Positions 1 to 8,179 of a stretch of 64,000 nt of DNA are shown here, piece by piece; the first letter of the stretch is position 1; each line of letters begins with the position of its first letter. The notes under the pieces are model-generated. The model was not told the DNA's origin. It worked only from the letters and a program-made list of their open reading frames with translations, and searched no databases. Where the stretch lies: the NCBI RefSeq assembly GCF_003667525.1, contig NZ_RCUW01000010.1, forward strand, positions 33,052-97,051, given 5' to 3'. The stretch is from Mycetocola_B reblochoni. GTDB lineage: Bacteria > Actinomycetota > Actinomycetes > Actinomycetales > Microbacteriaceae. The position numbers were made by a program, and so were the translations under genes.

Positions 1-1
1 G

Positions 2-1057
2 CGCAGCGCCGACCCGTTCCTGCGCGCCCCGTTCCAGCAGTTCGCCGAGGAACGCGACGGCGGCGCCTTCACCTTCGTGACGGGTGCGGGAGGCTTCCTC
101 CAGGAGTTCCTGTACGGCTACTCCGGCCTGCGGCTGCGCGAGGACGGCGTGGTCCTGCGTCCGCTGCTGCCGGCGGCGCTCGACGGGATCACCCTCACGG
201 GACTGCAGCACAGGGGGACGCTGTTCGCGATCGCGATCGGCCCGCGCGTCACGACGGTCTCCGTCCAGGAGGGGCCGGGGCTGACCGTGCACAGCGACGT
301 CGGCGTCGTCGAGGTCGCCGCGGGCGGCTCCGCGACGATCCCGACGCGCGTCTCCGTCGACGCCGACGACTCGCGGGGCCACGGCACCCGGCTGCGGGAG
401 GTGCGCCGCGAGCCGCGCGCCCGCGCGCCGCGGCCGGACGGAGCGCTGTTCTCCGCCGCCGACCTCGAGCTGACACGGGTCGAGGTGTTCGACGACGCGG
501 ACCACACCCGCGTGGTGGCGACCGTCGCCGGCGAGATCGCGAATCCGTGGGCGGGTGAGGCGATGAGCGCTCACGGACTCCACATCTACCTCTCCGATGC
601 CGACAGCGACAACGGAGTGACGGACGCCGACGGTCGGCAGCCGGGCCACGACGGTCTGCTGCCCGGCCTGCCGACGGCTGCGCCCGCCCACTGGCGGTTC
701 GCGCTCGTCGGAAGCGGGCTCGAGCAGGGCGGCCCGTCCGGCACCGGGCTGTACGACGCGTCCGGCACGCTCGTCTCCCCCGTGCGGCTCACGGTCGCCC
801 GCCGCTCGGAGATCGTCCTCACCGTTCCGACGTCGGCGCTCGACGGCGTCGAGCTGCGTTCCGCCGCGATCACGGCCCTGCTGCTGGACAACTCCGGCGG
901 CCACACGGACCCCGAGACCGCCCCACTCCCCCCGCTCGCCCCGCGCGTCGCCGACACGCTGAGCTCGGTCGCCGACGGGGACGGCCCCGGCCAGGGCAAC
1001 GACCTCGGCGCGGGCACGGACACCGGAGGGACGCGGGAGGGCTCGGCGCGGCCGTAG
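2..1057 (+). CDS. Glycoside hydrolase family 65 protein, C-terminal part, fused to a glucodextranase-type C-terminal domain (5' truncated by window edge)
   Basis: The reading frame is open from base 2, so only the last 351 codons are present. The first ~90 residues (GAGGFLQEFLYGYSGLR, then a short beta-rich stretch) match the end of the GH65 catalytic barrel and its C-terminal domain, the family of kojibiose, maltose and trehalose phosphorylases and related hydrolases. From about residue 145 (LFSAADLELTRVEVFDDADH onward) a second beta-sandwich module resembles the C-terminal binding module of actinobacterial glucodextranase. It ends in a low-complexity Gly/Asp tail. Beside a GH31 alpha-glucosidase and a sugar ABC importer it probably acts on alpha-linked glucosides. 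Whether it is a phosphorylase or a hydrolase cannot be told because the catalytic residues lie outside the window. Confidence 0.72.
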   Translation, partial: RSADPFLRAPFQQFAEERDGGAFTFVTGAGGFLQEFLYGYSGLRLREDGVVLRPLLPAALDGITLTGLQHRGTLFAIAIGPRVTTVSVQEGPGLTVHSDVGVVEVAAGGSATIPTRVSVDADDSRGHGTRLREVRREPRARAPRPDGALFSAADLELTRVEVFDDADHTRVVATVAGEIANPWAGEAMSAHGLHIYLSDADSDNGVTDADGRQPGHDGLLPGLPTAAPAHWRFALVGSGLEQGGPSGTGLYDASGTLVSPVRLTVARRSEIVLTVPTSALDGVELRSAAITALLLDNSGGHTDPETAPLPPLAPRVADTLSSVADGDGPGQGNDLGAGTDTGGTREGSARP

Positions 1058-1082
1058 ACAGCTCTGCGCAGTCGCAGACAGC

Positions 1083-1119
1083 GCGGCGCGGCCGGCGGTC
1101 CACCCGCCGGCCGCGCCGC
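1083..1119. terminator. Bidirectional hairpin terminator between GH65 and GH31 genes
   Basis: A perfect 16-bp GC-rich stem (1083-1098 with 1104-1119) encloses a 5-base loop in the 81-bp gap between two convergent genes. No clear U-tract follows, which is common in actinobacteria. Confidence 0.75.
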
Positions 1120-1138
1120 CCGCTCCCCGCGTCGAGAC

Positions 1139-3556
1139 TCAGACGGTGACGGACACCTCGAAACCGTCCGCACCGCACTCGAGAACGATGCGCTCGCCGT
1201 TCGCCTCGGCCCCGACCACCCCGGACGGGTCCGCTCCGTGGACGACGAGGATGAAGCGCTCGCGGGCGAAGCCGTCGAATCCGTCCCCGTCGGACACGGC
1301 CGACACCCGAACAGTGTCACCGTCGCGGCTCACCGTCACCCTGGTCCGGACGACGGCTCCGTCGCTGGCGGCGAAGCTCTCGCCGTCGTCCTCGTGGAGC
1401 GTGGAGACGACGTCTGGCGCCCCCGCCTCCGGGACGAACAGGTGCAGCTCGACCTCGCGCGGCGCCAGGCCCCTGGTCGACGCCGGCGCCTCGCCGAGCA
1501 TCGGGACGACCGCACCCGCCCTGGCGTACAGCGGGATCCGGTCGAGCGGTGCCAGCGCGGCGATGTGCCGCCCGCCGGACAGGTACTCGTCGGTGTGCCA
1601 GTCGTACCAGCCGCCCTCGGGCAGGTACACCGACCGGGTCACCGCCCCCGCCTCGACGATCGGGGCGACGAGCAGGTCGGCGCCGAACAGGTACTGGTCC
1701 TCGACCGACTCGACGATCGCGTCGTACTGGTACGAGAACGCCAACGGTCGCTGGACGGGTGCCCCGGTCTCCGACGCGGCCACGAACGCCGAGTAGATGT
1801 ACGGCAGCAGCCGGTAGCGCAGCTGCAGCGCCTCGCGCGCGATCCGCTCCACCGCGGGACCGAACGACCACGGATACTGCGGTCGCTGGTAGATCATCGA
1901 GTGGTTGCGGCAGAACGGGGTGAGCGCGCCGTACTGCATCCACCTGGCGAACAGTTCGGCCCCGCTGTCGCCCGCGAAGCCGCCGATGTCGGCGCCGACG
2001 AACGCCTGGCCCGACATCCCCAGCCCGTTCGCCATCGCGATGCTCAGCCGCAGGTGGTCCCAGTTGGCGACGTTGTCGCCCATCCAGTTGGCCGCGTAGC
2101 GCTGGATGCCCGCCGATCCGGCGCGCGAGAGCACGAAGGTCCTCCGGTCGGGCATCGCCTCGAGCAGGCCCTGGGTGGTGCCCATCGCCATGAGCAGCGC
2201 GTACTGGTTGTGGTACCTCTCGTGGGAGAACTCGCCGCGGCCGAAGCGCATCCCCAGCGGACTGATCACGCCGGTCGCCGGCTCGTTCATGTCGTTCCAG
2301 ATGCCGGCGATGCCCGAGCGGACGTGCTCCGCGTTGAGCGCGCCCCACCAGCGGCGGCCCTCCTCGGTCACCAGGTCGGGGAACGCGGTGTCGCCGGGCC
2401 AGACCTGGCCGATGTAGATGTCGCCGCCCTCCGTCAGGCAGAGCACCCCGCGCTCGACGGCGTCGTCGAAGACGCCGTAGCCCGGCTCCGCCTTGACCCC
2501 GGGGTCGACGATCGTGATCATGCGGAATCCGTCGTCCTCGAGCGAGGAGAGCATGCCGGGCACGTCGGGGAACAGCTCGCTGTTCCAGGTGAACACGCGG
2601 TATCCGTCCATGTACTCGATATCGAGCCACAGGGTGTCGCAGGGGATCTCGCGCTCACGGAAGCCCTGGGCAAGCTCGAGCACGTCGGACTGCTCGTAGC
2701 CGTGCCAGCGGCACTGGTGGTAGCCGAGCGACCAGAGCGGCGGGAGGGCGGTGCGGCCGGTCAGCCAGGTGTAGGCCTCGATGATGCCGGGGATGTCCGG
2801 GCCGGCGAAGATGTACTCCGTGTACTGCCCGCCCTCGAACCGCACGGCCGTGCGGTCGCCGTTGCGGAAGTCGTAGTGCCCGCTGTAGCCGTTGTCGACG
2901 AAGGAGCCGAAGGCGTGCCCCGTCGCGGGGTCCTGCTCGATGACGAAGGGGATCGACATGTAGTAGGGGTCGAAGTCAGTGCTCATCGGGTCGGCCCGCG
3001 GGTCCGCGGCGTCCCTGCCGCGGGTGAACTCGCCGGAGGACGTCGGGTTCAGCACGTCGACGTTCCAGAGGTTGTAGTCCTTGCCCTTGCGGTTGTGCGG
3101 GCCGGTCTTCTCCCCCAGGCCGTAGACCGCGCCGCCGGGGCTGCTGCGACGCGCGAAGGCGAAGGCGTCGTTCAGCGTCGCGTAGCCCGCCCGGCCGCCG
3201 TCCCCGTCGGGAGCGGTCTCGACGACGACCGTGCCGTCGGCACGGTGCACGTCGATGCCGAACGGCTCCGTCGTGACGCTGACCGTGACGGCCGGCGTCG
3301 AGACGGTCACCCGCTCAGCACCGATCTCGACGTCGACGTCCACCTCCTCCTGTTCCAGGTCGTCGCGGACGGCGTAGCTCGGCGACTCGTCGAAGACGCC
3401 GCCGCGGCTGATCTTCAGCCGCACGACATCGTCACGGATCGCGTCGACGCGCAGCAGCTCGGGACGGACGCCCCCGCCGAGCTCGGCGATGATGCCGGTG
3501 TCGGTCAGGGACACGTTCGTGACGGTGGTCAGTGCACGCAGTGCGGGTGAGGACAT
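1139..3556 (-). CDS. GH31 alpha-glucosidase (alpha-xylosidase-like)
   Basis: An 805-residue retaining glycosidase predicted to release sugar from the non-reducing end of alpha-glucosides. The N-terminal ~250 residues form the GH31 beta-sandwich. The barrel carries WLDIEYMDGYRVFTWN and, near residue 419, WNDMNEPATG, whose Asp is the family's catalytic nucleophile; GADIGGF follows further on, then C-terminal beta domains. Length is normal for the family. The ATG at 3556 was chosen because the frame upstream is an antisense shadow of the neighbouring permease gene. It is the last gene of a co-directional cluster with the two permease genes and the binding-protein gene (50-bp gap to the permease), so it probably degrades what that importer brings in. 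No signal peptide is visible, so it should be cytoplasmic. Confidence 0.9.
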   Translation of the reverse strand: MSSPALRALTTVTNVSLTDTGIIAELGGGVRPELLRVDAIRDDVVRLKISRGGVFDESPSYAVRDDLEQEEVDVDVEIGAERVTVSTPAVTVSVTTEPFGIDVHRADGTVVVETAPDGDGGRAGYATLNDAFAFARRSSPGGAVYGLGEKTGPHNRKGKDYNLWNVDVLNPTSSGEFTRGRDAADPRADPMSTDFDPYYMSIPFVIEQDPATGHAFGSFVDNGYSGHYDFRNGDRTAVRFEGGQYTEYIFAGPDIPGIIEAYTWLTGRTALPPLWSLGYHQCRWHGYEQSDVLELAQGFREREIPCDTLWLDIEYMDGYRVFTWNSELFPDVPGMLSSLEDDGFRMITIVDPGVKAEPGYGVFDDAVERGVLCLTEGGDIYIGQVWPGDTAFPDLVTEEGRRWWGALNAEHVRSGIAGIWNDMNEPATGVISPLGMRFGRGEFSHERYHNQYALLMAMGTTQGLLEAMPDRRTFVLSRAGSAGIQRYAANWMGDNVANWDHLRLSIAMANGLGMSGQAFVGADIGGFAGDSGAELFARWMQYGALTPFCRNHSMIYQRPQYPWSFGPAVERIAREALQLRYRLLPYIYSAFVAASETGAPVQRPLAFSYQYDAIVESVEDQYLFGADLLVAPIVEAGAVTRSVYLPEGGWYDWHTDEYLSGGRHIAALAPLDRIPLYARAGAVVPMLGEAPASTRGLAPREVELHLFVPEAGAPDVVSTLHEDDGESFAASDGAVVRTRVTVSRDGDTVRVSAVSDGDGFDGFARERFILVVHGADPSGVVGAEANGERIVLECGADGFEVSVTV

Positions 3557-3606
3557 TCGCGGGGTTCTGCTCTTTCTCTCGGATGGGTGGACCGGCGGTG
3601 GCCGCG

Positions 3607-4509
3607 CTACTTGATGGCCCCGCGCATCACGCCGGACATGACCCACTTCTGGGCGAAGACGAACGCGATGAGGGTGGGGACCATGGCCATGAGGTAGGAC
3701 GCGAAGGCCAGGTTGTACTCGGTGTTGAACTCGCCCTGGAACAGCTGCTGGACGACGGGGAGGGTCTGCAGCTCGGGGTTGGCGATCATCATCTGCGGGA
3801 GCAGGAAGTCGTTCCACGCGCCGAGGAACGCGAAGATCCCGACGGTCGCGTTCATCGGCCCGAGCAGCGGGAAGATCACGCGCCAGAACACCTGCCAGGT
3901 GGTGGCGCCGTCGATCCGCGCCGACTCCTCCAGCTCGAGAGGGATGGAGCGGAGGAAGGCGATGTACAGCAGGGAGTTGAAGGCGATCCCGCCGACGATG
4001 TGGATCAGCGTGACGCCGACGGGCCCGTCGATCCCGAGCATCGCCGTCAGCTTGATGAGCGGCAGGATGAGCACCGTGAAGGGCACGAACAGTCCCGACA
4101 GCAGGTAGATGTACGCCACCTTGTATGCCCGGCGGTGCCAGTTGCGGGCGATCGCGTACGCCACCATGGAGCAGACGACGATCGCACCGGCGACAGAGAA
4201 CACGGTGATGAGCGCGGTGACCATCAGCGAGCGGCCGAAGCCGACCATCTCCCACGCCCGGGCGAAGTTGTCCCAGACGATCGGGCTGGGGAACTCCAGG
4301 CCGCTGCCCGAGCCGATCTGGGCGGGCGACTTGAACGCCATGACGATGGTGAAGTACAGCGGGACGAGCACCGTCAGGGAGGCGGCGATCATGAGGATCG
4401 TCAGCGGCCAGCTCGGCCGCCCCAGACGGCCTCGGCGCGGTCCGACGGGCGCGGAGCCGCCCTCGAGGGCGGCGTCGGCGACGCCGGGGTTCACAGTTGT
4501 CGAGCTCAC
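3607..4509 (-). CDS. Carbohydrate ABC transporter permease (MalG/UgpE type)
   Basis: A 300-residue inner-membrane permease with six predicted membrane segments and the EAA loop in the form ESARIDGATTWQVFWRVIFP, the docking site for the ATPase. The start is the GTG at 4509: its GTGA overlaps the stop codon of the upstream permease by four bases, giving translational coupling, and the protein then opens VSSTTVNPGV followed by a short polar tail and the first helix. Together with the 4506-5453 permease and the 5467-6720 lipoprotein it forms a CUT1 sugar importer. No ATPase gene is nearby; CUT1 systems in actinobacteria usually share the MsiK ATPase encoded elsewhere (family knowledge, not seen here). 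Confidence 0.9.
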   Translation of the reverse strand: MSSTTVNPGVADAALEGGSAPVGPRRGRLGRPSWPLTILMIAASLTVLVPLYFTIVMAFKSPAQIGSGSGLEFPSPIVWDNFARAWEMVGFGRSLMVTALITVFSVAGAIVVCSMVAYAIARNWHRRAYKVAYIYLLSGLFVPFTVLILPLIKLTAMLGIDGPVGVTLIHIVGGIAFNSLLYIAFLRSIPLELEESARIDGATTWQVFWRVIFPLLGPMNATVGIFAFLGAWNDFLLPQMMIANPELQTLPVVQQLFQGEFNTEYNLAFASYLMAMVPTLIAFVFAQKWVMSGVMRGAIK

Positions 4510-5453
4510 AGCGACATTCCCTTCCTGCTCACGCGCAGTTGGACCAGCGAGATGATGAGGGTGATGACGAAGAACACCAGCGAGTTGGCGGCCTGGTAGG
4601 CGAAGTCGCCGCCGTTGAGACCGCCCATGATCCGCATCGAGACGGTCATGGTGGAGATCCCCGGTCCGCCGCCGGTCATGGCGACGATGATGTCGTAGGC
4701 GCCGAGGTAGCCGCGGAAGCCGAGGATGATGTTGATGACCAGGTAGACCGCGAGCATCGGCATGGTGATGCTGCGGAACTGGCGCCACGCGCTCGCCCCG
4801 TCGACGCTCGCGGCCTCGTAGAGCTCACGCGGCACGGCCTGCAGGCCGGCGAGGTAGATGAGTGTCGTCCCGGGGATGCTCGTCCAGGCCGTGACGAACA
4901 CGATCGGGATCCACGCGGTGGAGGCGTCGGCGAGCATCGTCGTCGCCAGCGGCACGAGGCCGAGCGAGTCGGCGATCATGGGCAGCGTGCTGTTGAACAG
5001 GAAGGTGAACACGTAGGCGACGACGAGGGCGGAGAGCACCATCGGGATGAAGAACACCGTCCTGATGGGCGTGCGCCACTTGATGTTCGCGTTGAGCCCC
5101 AGCGCGATGGCCATCGCCAGAACGTTGACGACGACGACGCAGACGATCGCCAGGAAGAACGTGAAGCCGTACGGCGCCCAGATGTTCGGGTCGGTGAACA
5201 GCGCCACGTAGTTGCCGAGCCCGACGAACTCCCACTCGCCGAAGCCGGCGTAGCTGGTGAAGCTGAAGAAGACGCCGATGAGGGTCGGCACGATGAGGAA
5301 CACGGTGAAGAGGAACACCGCGGGGAAGACCATGAGCCGGAACGCCCAGTCGCGTTGCGCGCCGACCCGCCGGGTGGGGACCGGTCGCGCGGCCCCGGCC
5401 GAGGCCGGGGTCCCCGCCGGCGGCGCGCCGGTCAGTGCTGTTGCCTGTGTCAC
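4506..5453 (-). CDS. Carbohydrate ABC transporter permease (MalF/UgpA type)
   Basis: A 315-residue membrane permease, partner of the MalG-like protein encoded just downstream. It has six predicted membrane helices after a ~30-residue cytoplasmic leader, and the EAA motif as YEAASVDGASAWRQFRSITMP. Translation starts at a GTG with GGAG about eight bases upstream. It lies 13 bp after the solute-binding protein gene and shares a 4-base overlap with the next permease, so the three are almost certainly one transcript. Substrate by context: an alpha-glucoside or small malto/isomalto-oligosaccharide. Confidence 0.9.
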   Translation of the reverse strand: MTQATALTGAPPAGTPASAGAARPVPTRRVGAQRDWAFRLMVFPAVFLFTVFLIVPTLIGVFFSFTSYAGFGEWEFVGLGNYVALFTDPNIWAPYGFTFFLAIVCVVVVNVLAMAIALGLNANIKWRTPIRTVFFIPMVLSALVVAYVFTFLFNSTLPMIADSLGLVPLATTMLADASTAWIPIVFVTAWTSIPGTTLIYLAGLQAVPRELYEAASVDGASAWRQFRSITMPMLAVYLVINIILGFRGYLGAYDIIVAMTGGGPGISTMTVSMRIMGGLNGGDFAYQAANSLVFFVITLIISLVQLRVSRKGMSL

Positions 5454-5466
5454 TGCAGTTCTCCGA

Positions 5467-6720
5467 TCACTGGATGCCCCTGAGTTCGTTCCGGCGTGCC
5501 TCGCGCTGCCACTCCTCGGTGAGCGACGTCGTGAACGCGGGCTGGTTCCGGTAGAGCGCGAACTCCTGGAAGTAGTTGGACTTGGGGATCGCGCCGAAGT
5601 AGGCGCTCATGCCCAGGTAGAACCGCTGGTCCTCGACGTAGGGCACGAGTCCGGCGAGGCGCGGGTCGGTGGGCGGGCCGACGCTCTCCAGGGGGGAGAA
5701 CGCGGCGTTGGTGGTGTTGTAGTCGGCGTTGACCCGGTCCTCGTACATGAACTCGATCAGCCGGCGGGCCTCGTCCTCGTGCTTCGCCCCGGTGGGGATG
5801 GACACCACGAGGTCGAGCACGATGCGCGCCTGGGTGTCGGCGGGGTCGTTCGTCGTCGGGAGGGCGAAGGTGCCCAGCTCGATGTCAGGGTTGACCGCCT
5901 CCACCTCTGACAGCGCCCACGGACCCTGGAAGTACATCGCCGCCGCGCCGTTGGCGAAGGCCACGTTCCCGTCGGCGTAGTTCTTGCTGCGCGCGTCGGG
6001 CTGGGTCTGCTCGAAGATCCAGTCCGCCTTGTCGAGGCTGCCACCGATGAGCCCCTCGAAAGACGACGGCGACGTCGGCGTGAGCGTGGGGCCGTCCTCG
6101 CGGAGCTTCGCGAAGTCGTCGGAGAAGTCGCCGACGACGTAGTCCATGACCATGTCCGTCGTCCACGGCTCACGGAATGTCCCGTAGATCGGCGTGATGT
6201 CGCGCTCGGTGAGCGTCTCGCACAGCTGCTGGAACTCGTCCCAGGTCTGCGGGACCTCGAGCCCCTGCTCGGCGAAGATCTCCTTGTTGTAGATCACGCC
6301 GGCGCTGACGAGCGAGAAGGGCAGGGCGTCGAGCTTGCCCCCTCCCCCTCCCCACTGCCGCACGAGGTCGAGGGTCGTGTCGGGGATGCGCTGGGCGGCC
6401 TCGGTGTCGGAGAGGTCGGTGAAGACGCCGCGCTGCGCGAGCACGCTTTCCGCCGATGCCCATCCGGCGATGCGGACGTCCGGCGGGTCGCCGCGGACGA
6501 GGTCGGGGATGAAGCCGGCCTCGTGGGGGTCGAGCTGGACGCGCACGTCGGGGTTCTCCTCCTCGAACTGGGCGATGAGGTCCTCGAACAGGGCGGGCGG
6601 CTTGTTGATGTTGACCGTGATCGTCGTCTGGCCCGTGTCGCTCGCGCAGGCGGCCAGCGGCAGCAGCAGCACCGCGCTCACGGCCGCTGCCGCGATCCGG
6701 CCGGTGGCGGGTAAAACCAT
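5467..6720 (-). CDS. Extracellular sugar-binding lipoprotein of the ABC importer
   Basis: A 417-residue family 1 extracellular solute-binding protein. The N-terminus has a short hydrophobic signal ending in the lipobox LPLAAC, so the mature protein should be lipid-anchored at Cys25 on the outer face of the membrane. The rest shows the two-lobe fold signature (FEEENPDVRVQLDPHE; AAAMYFQGPWAL) of maltose-type binding proteins. A good Shine-Dalgarno, GGAGGA (6725-6730), precedes the ATG. It is the first gene of the transport cluster, and its promoter region contains two palindromes shared with the divergent ROK regulator gene. Confidence 0.9.
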   Translation of the reverse strand: MVLPATGRIAAAAVSAVLLLPLAACASDTGQTTITVNINKPPALFEDLIAQFEEENPDVRVQLDPHEAGFIPDLVRGDPPDVRIAGWASAESVLAQRGVFTDLSDTEAAQRIPDTTLDLVRQWGGGGGKLDALPFSLVSAGVIYNKEIFAEQGLEVPQTWDEFQQLCETLTERDITPIYGTFREPWTTDMVMDYVVGDFSDDFAKLREDGPTLTPTSPSSFEGLIGGSLDKADWIFEQTQPDARSKNYADGNVAFANGAAAMYFQGPWALSEVEAVNPDIELGTFALPTTNDPADTQARIVLDLVVSIPTGAKHEDEARRLIEFMYEDRVNADYNTTNAAFSPLESVGPPTDPRLAGLVPYVEDQRFYLGMSAYFGAIPKSNYFQEFALYRNQPAFTTSLTEEWQREARRNELRGIQ

Positions 6721-6736
6721 CGTGTCCTCCTTGACA

Positions 6737-6766
6737 CCAATTAATTTGGGCTTTCAATTTATAGCC
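6737..6766. promoter_or_regulatory. Twin palindromic operator in the ABC importer/ROK regulator intergenic region
   Basis: This A+T-rich patch in G+C-rich surroundings holds CCAATTAATTTGG (6737-6749, an imperfect dyad centred on the AATT-like core) joined to an 18-bp dyad 6749-6766 with arms GGCT/AGCC around AATT (14 of 18 positions symmetric). It lies between the divergent starts at 6720 and 6796. ROK repressors bind such sites in their own divergent regions, so it is the likely operator. Confidence 0.65.
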
Positions 6767-6795
6767 TCAACTGAAGCTAGGGCAGACTGGGGAGC

Positions 6796-8007
6796 GTGTC
6801 AACAACCACCAGCGGCGCACCGGGCCATCGCGCCGCGACGACGCCGTCGACGATGCGGGCAGCCAACCGCTCCGCCGTGCTCAAGCAGGCCTGGGGGATG
6901 CCGCAGACGTTCACCGCCTCCGAGCTGATGGCCCTGAGCGGGCTCACCAGGGCCACCGTCCTCGACGTCTGCCGCGACCTGCTCCAGCGGGGCTGGATCC
7001 AGCCCGGAGCGACCGAGACCGCCGCCACGCGGGGCCGGCAGGCGCTGCGCTTCGCGTTCAACGCGCGACGGACGCTCGTCGTCGGCGCCGACATCGGCCA
7101 CCACTCCCTCAGCGTCGAGGTGGCCGACCTGAGCGGCACCACCCTCGGCAGCGACACCCGTGTCTTCGACGAGGATGACGACGAGCAGCGCGGCTCCCAC
7201 CTGACCGCCGTGACGCTGCGCGCGCTCGAGGCAGCGGGCGTGGACCGCTCCGAGGTCTCGACCGCCTGCGTCGGGATCGCCGCCCCCGTCACCACCTCGG
7301 GGACCCCTCCGACCGGAAGCAGCTTCTGGGGCTCGGTCGCCATCGACCTCGAACGGCTCGCCGTCGACTTCCCCGGCTGGGGGTTCCACGTCGAGAACGA
7401 CGCCAACCTCGCCGTGCTCGCCGAGATGCACCACGAGGACATCGCCCCCGACGCCACCCTGATCGCCCTCCTGTCAGGCGAACGGCTCGGCGCAGGCATC
7501 ATGATCGGCGGCAGGCTGCACCGGGGAGCGCACGGCACGGCGGGCGAGATGGAGTACCTCGACCAGGTGGTCGGGGTGGAGGGCAGCTTCGGCCTCGCCG
7601 CCCTGGCCCGCATCCTCGCGGGCGAGGCCCTGCGCACCGGGGCCGACAGCTCGCTCAGACGACACGTCGCCGAGGGCACGGGCGAGGTCAGTGCCGCCCA
7701 GGTGCTCCAGGCGGCCGCGGACGGCGACCGGCTGGCGCTCACCGTCCTCGACCGCACCGCCGAGCGCCTCGCCACCACGCTGATGACCATCGGAGGGCTC
7801 CTCGACCCCGAGCTCGTCGTGATCTCCGGTGGCGTCGCCGGGCTGGCACAACCCGTCGTCGCCGACGTCAACCGCCGGCTCGCCGAGCTCCTGCCCGCTC
7901 CCCCCGAGGTCAGGGCGTCATCCCTCGGCAGGGAGGTCGTGCTCAAGGGCGCGGTCCGGATGGCCATCGACCGCGTGAGGGCCACGGCACTGGCCGATCT
8001 GGCCTGA
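6796..8007 (+). CDS. ROK-family transcriptional regulator of the alpha-glucoside locus
   Basis: A 403-residue repressor-type ROK protein: an N-terminal winged helix (about residues 20-70, MRAANRSAVLKQAWG to RDLLQRGWI) followed by the sugar-kinase-like ROK fold. The nucleotide motif is degenerate (DIGHHSL where active kinases have DxGGT), and the zinc cluster CxCGxxGC, normally just after GAHGTAGEMEYL, is missing with no Cys in that region. It is therefore a sensor that has lost kinase and zinc features. Divergent transcription from the transporter genes across the twin palindrome supports local control. The GTG at 6796 has only a cramped GGGGAG just before it; an ATG at codon 20 is an alternative start. 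Confidence 0.85.
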   Translation: MSTTTSGAPGHRAATTPSTMRAANRSAVLKQAWGMPQTFTASELMALSGLTRATVLDVCRDLLQRGWIQPGATETAATRGRQALRFAFNARRTLVVGADIGHHSLSVEVADLSGTTLGSDTRVFDEDDDEQRGSHLTAVTLRALEAAGVDRSEVSTACVGIAAPVTTSGTPPTGSSFWGSVAIDLERLAVDFPGWGFHVENDANLAVLAEMHHEDIAPDATLIALLSGERLGAGIMIGGRLHRGAHGTAGEMEYLDQVVGVEGSFGLAALARILAGEALRTGADSSLRRHVAEGTGEVSAAQVLQAAADGDRLALTVLDRTAERLATTLMTIGGLLDPELVVISGGVAGLAQPVVADVNRRLAELLPAPPEVRASSLGREVVLKGAVRMAIDRVRATALADLA

Positions 8008-8179
8008 CCGCGAGCGCGCCCCCGAGTCGCCGAGAAGCTGCCGATCCCTCGGCCCCGCGCTGCTAGCGTTGGAGGCGACCCGCCACCACGCGGACCCCCG
8101 AGGTGACCCCCGACACCCGCCTCGGTCGTTCATCGGCGCATCCCGCCGGTCGTTGCAGTCGAACCTCAGGAGAAATTCA

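Noticed and set aside
1238..3550. A 770-codon plus-strand open frame opposite the GH31 gene
   Set aside because: Antisense shadow; the translation is Val/Arg/Asp-rich without motifs, while the other strand encodes an intact GH31 enzyme.
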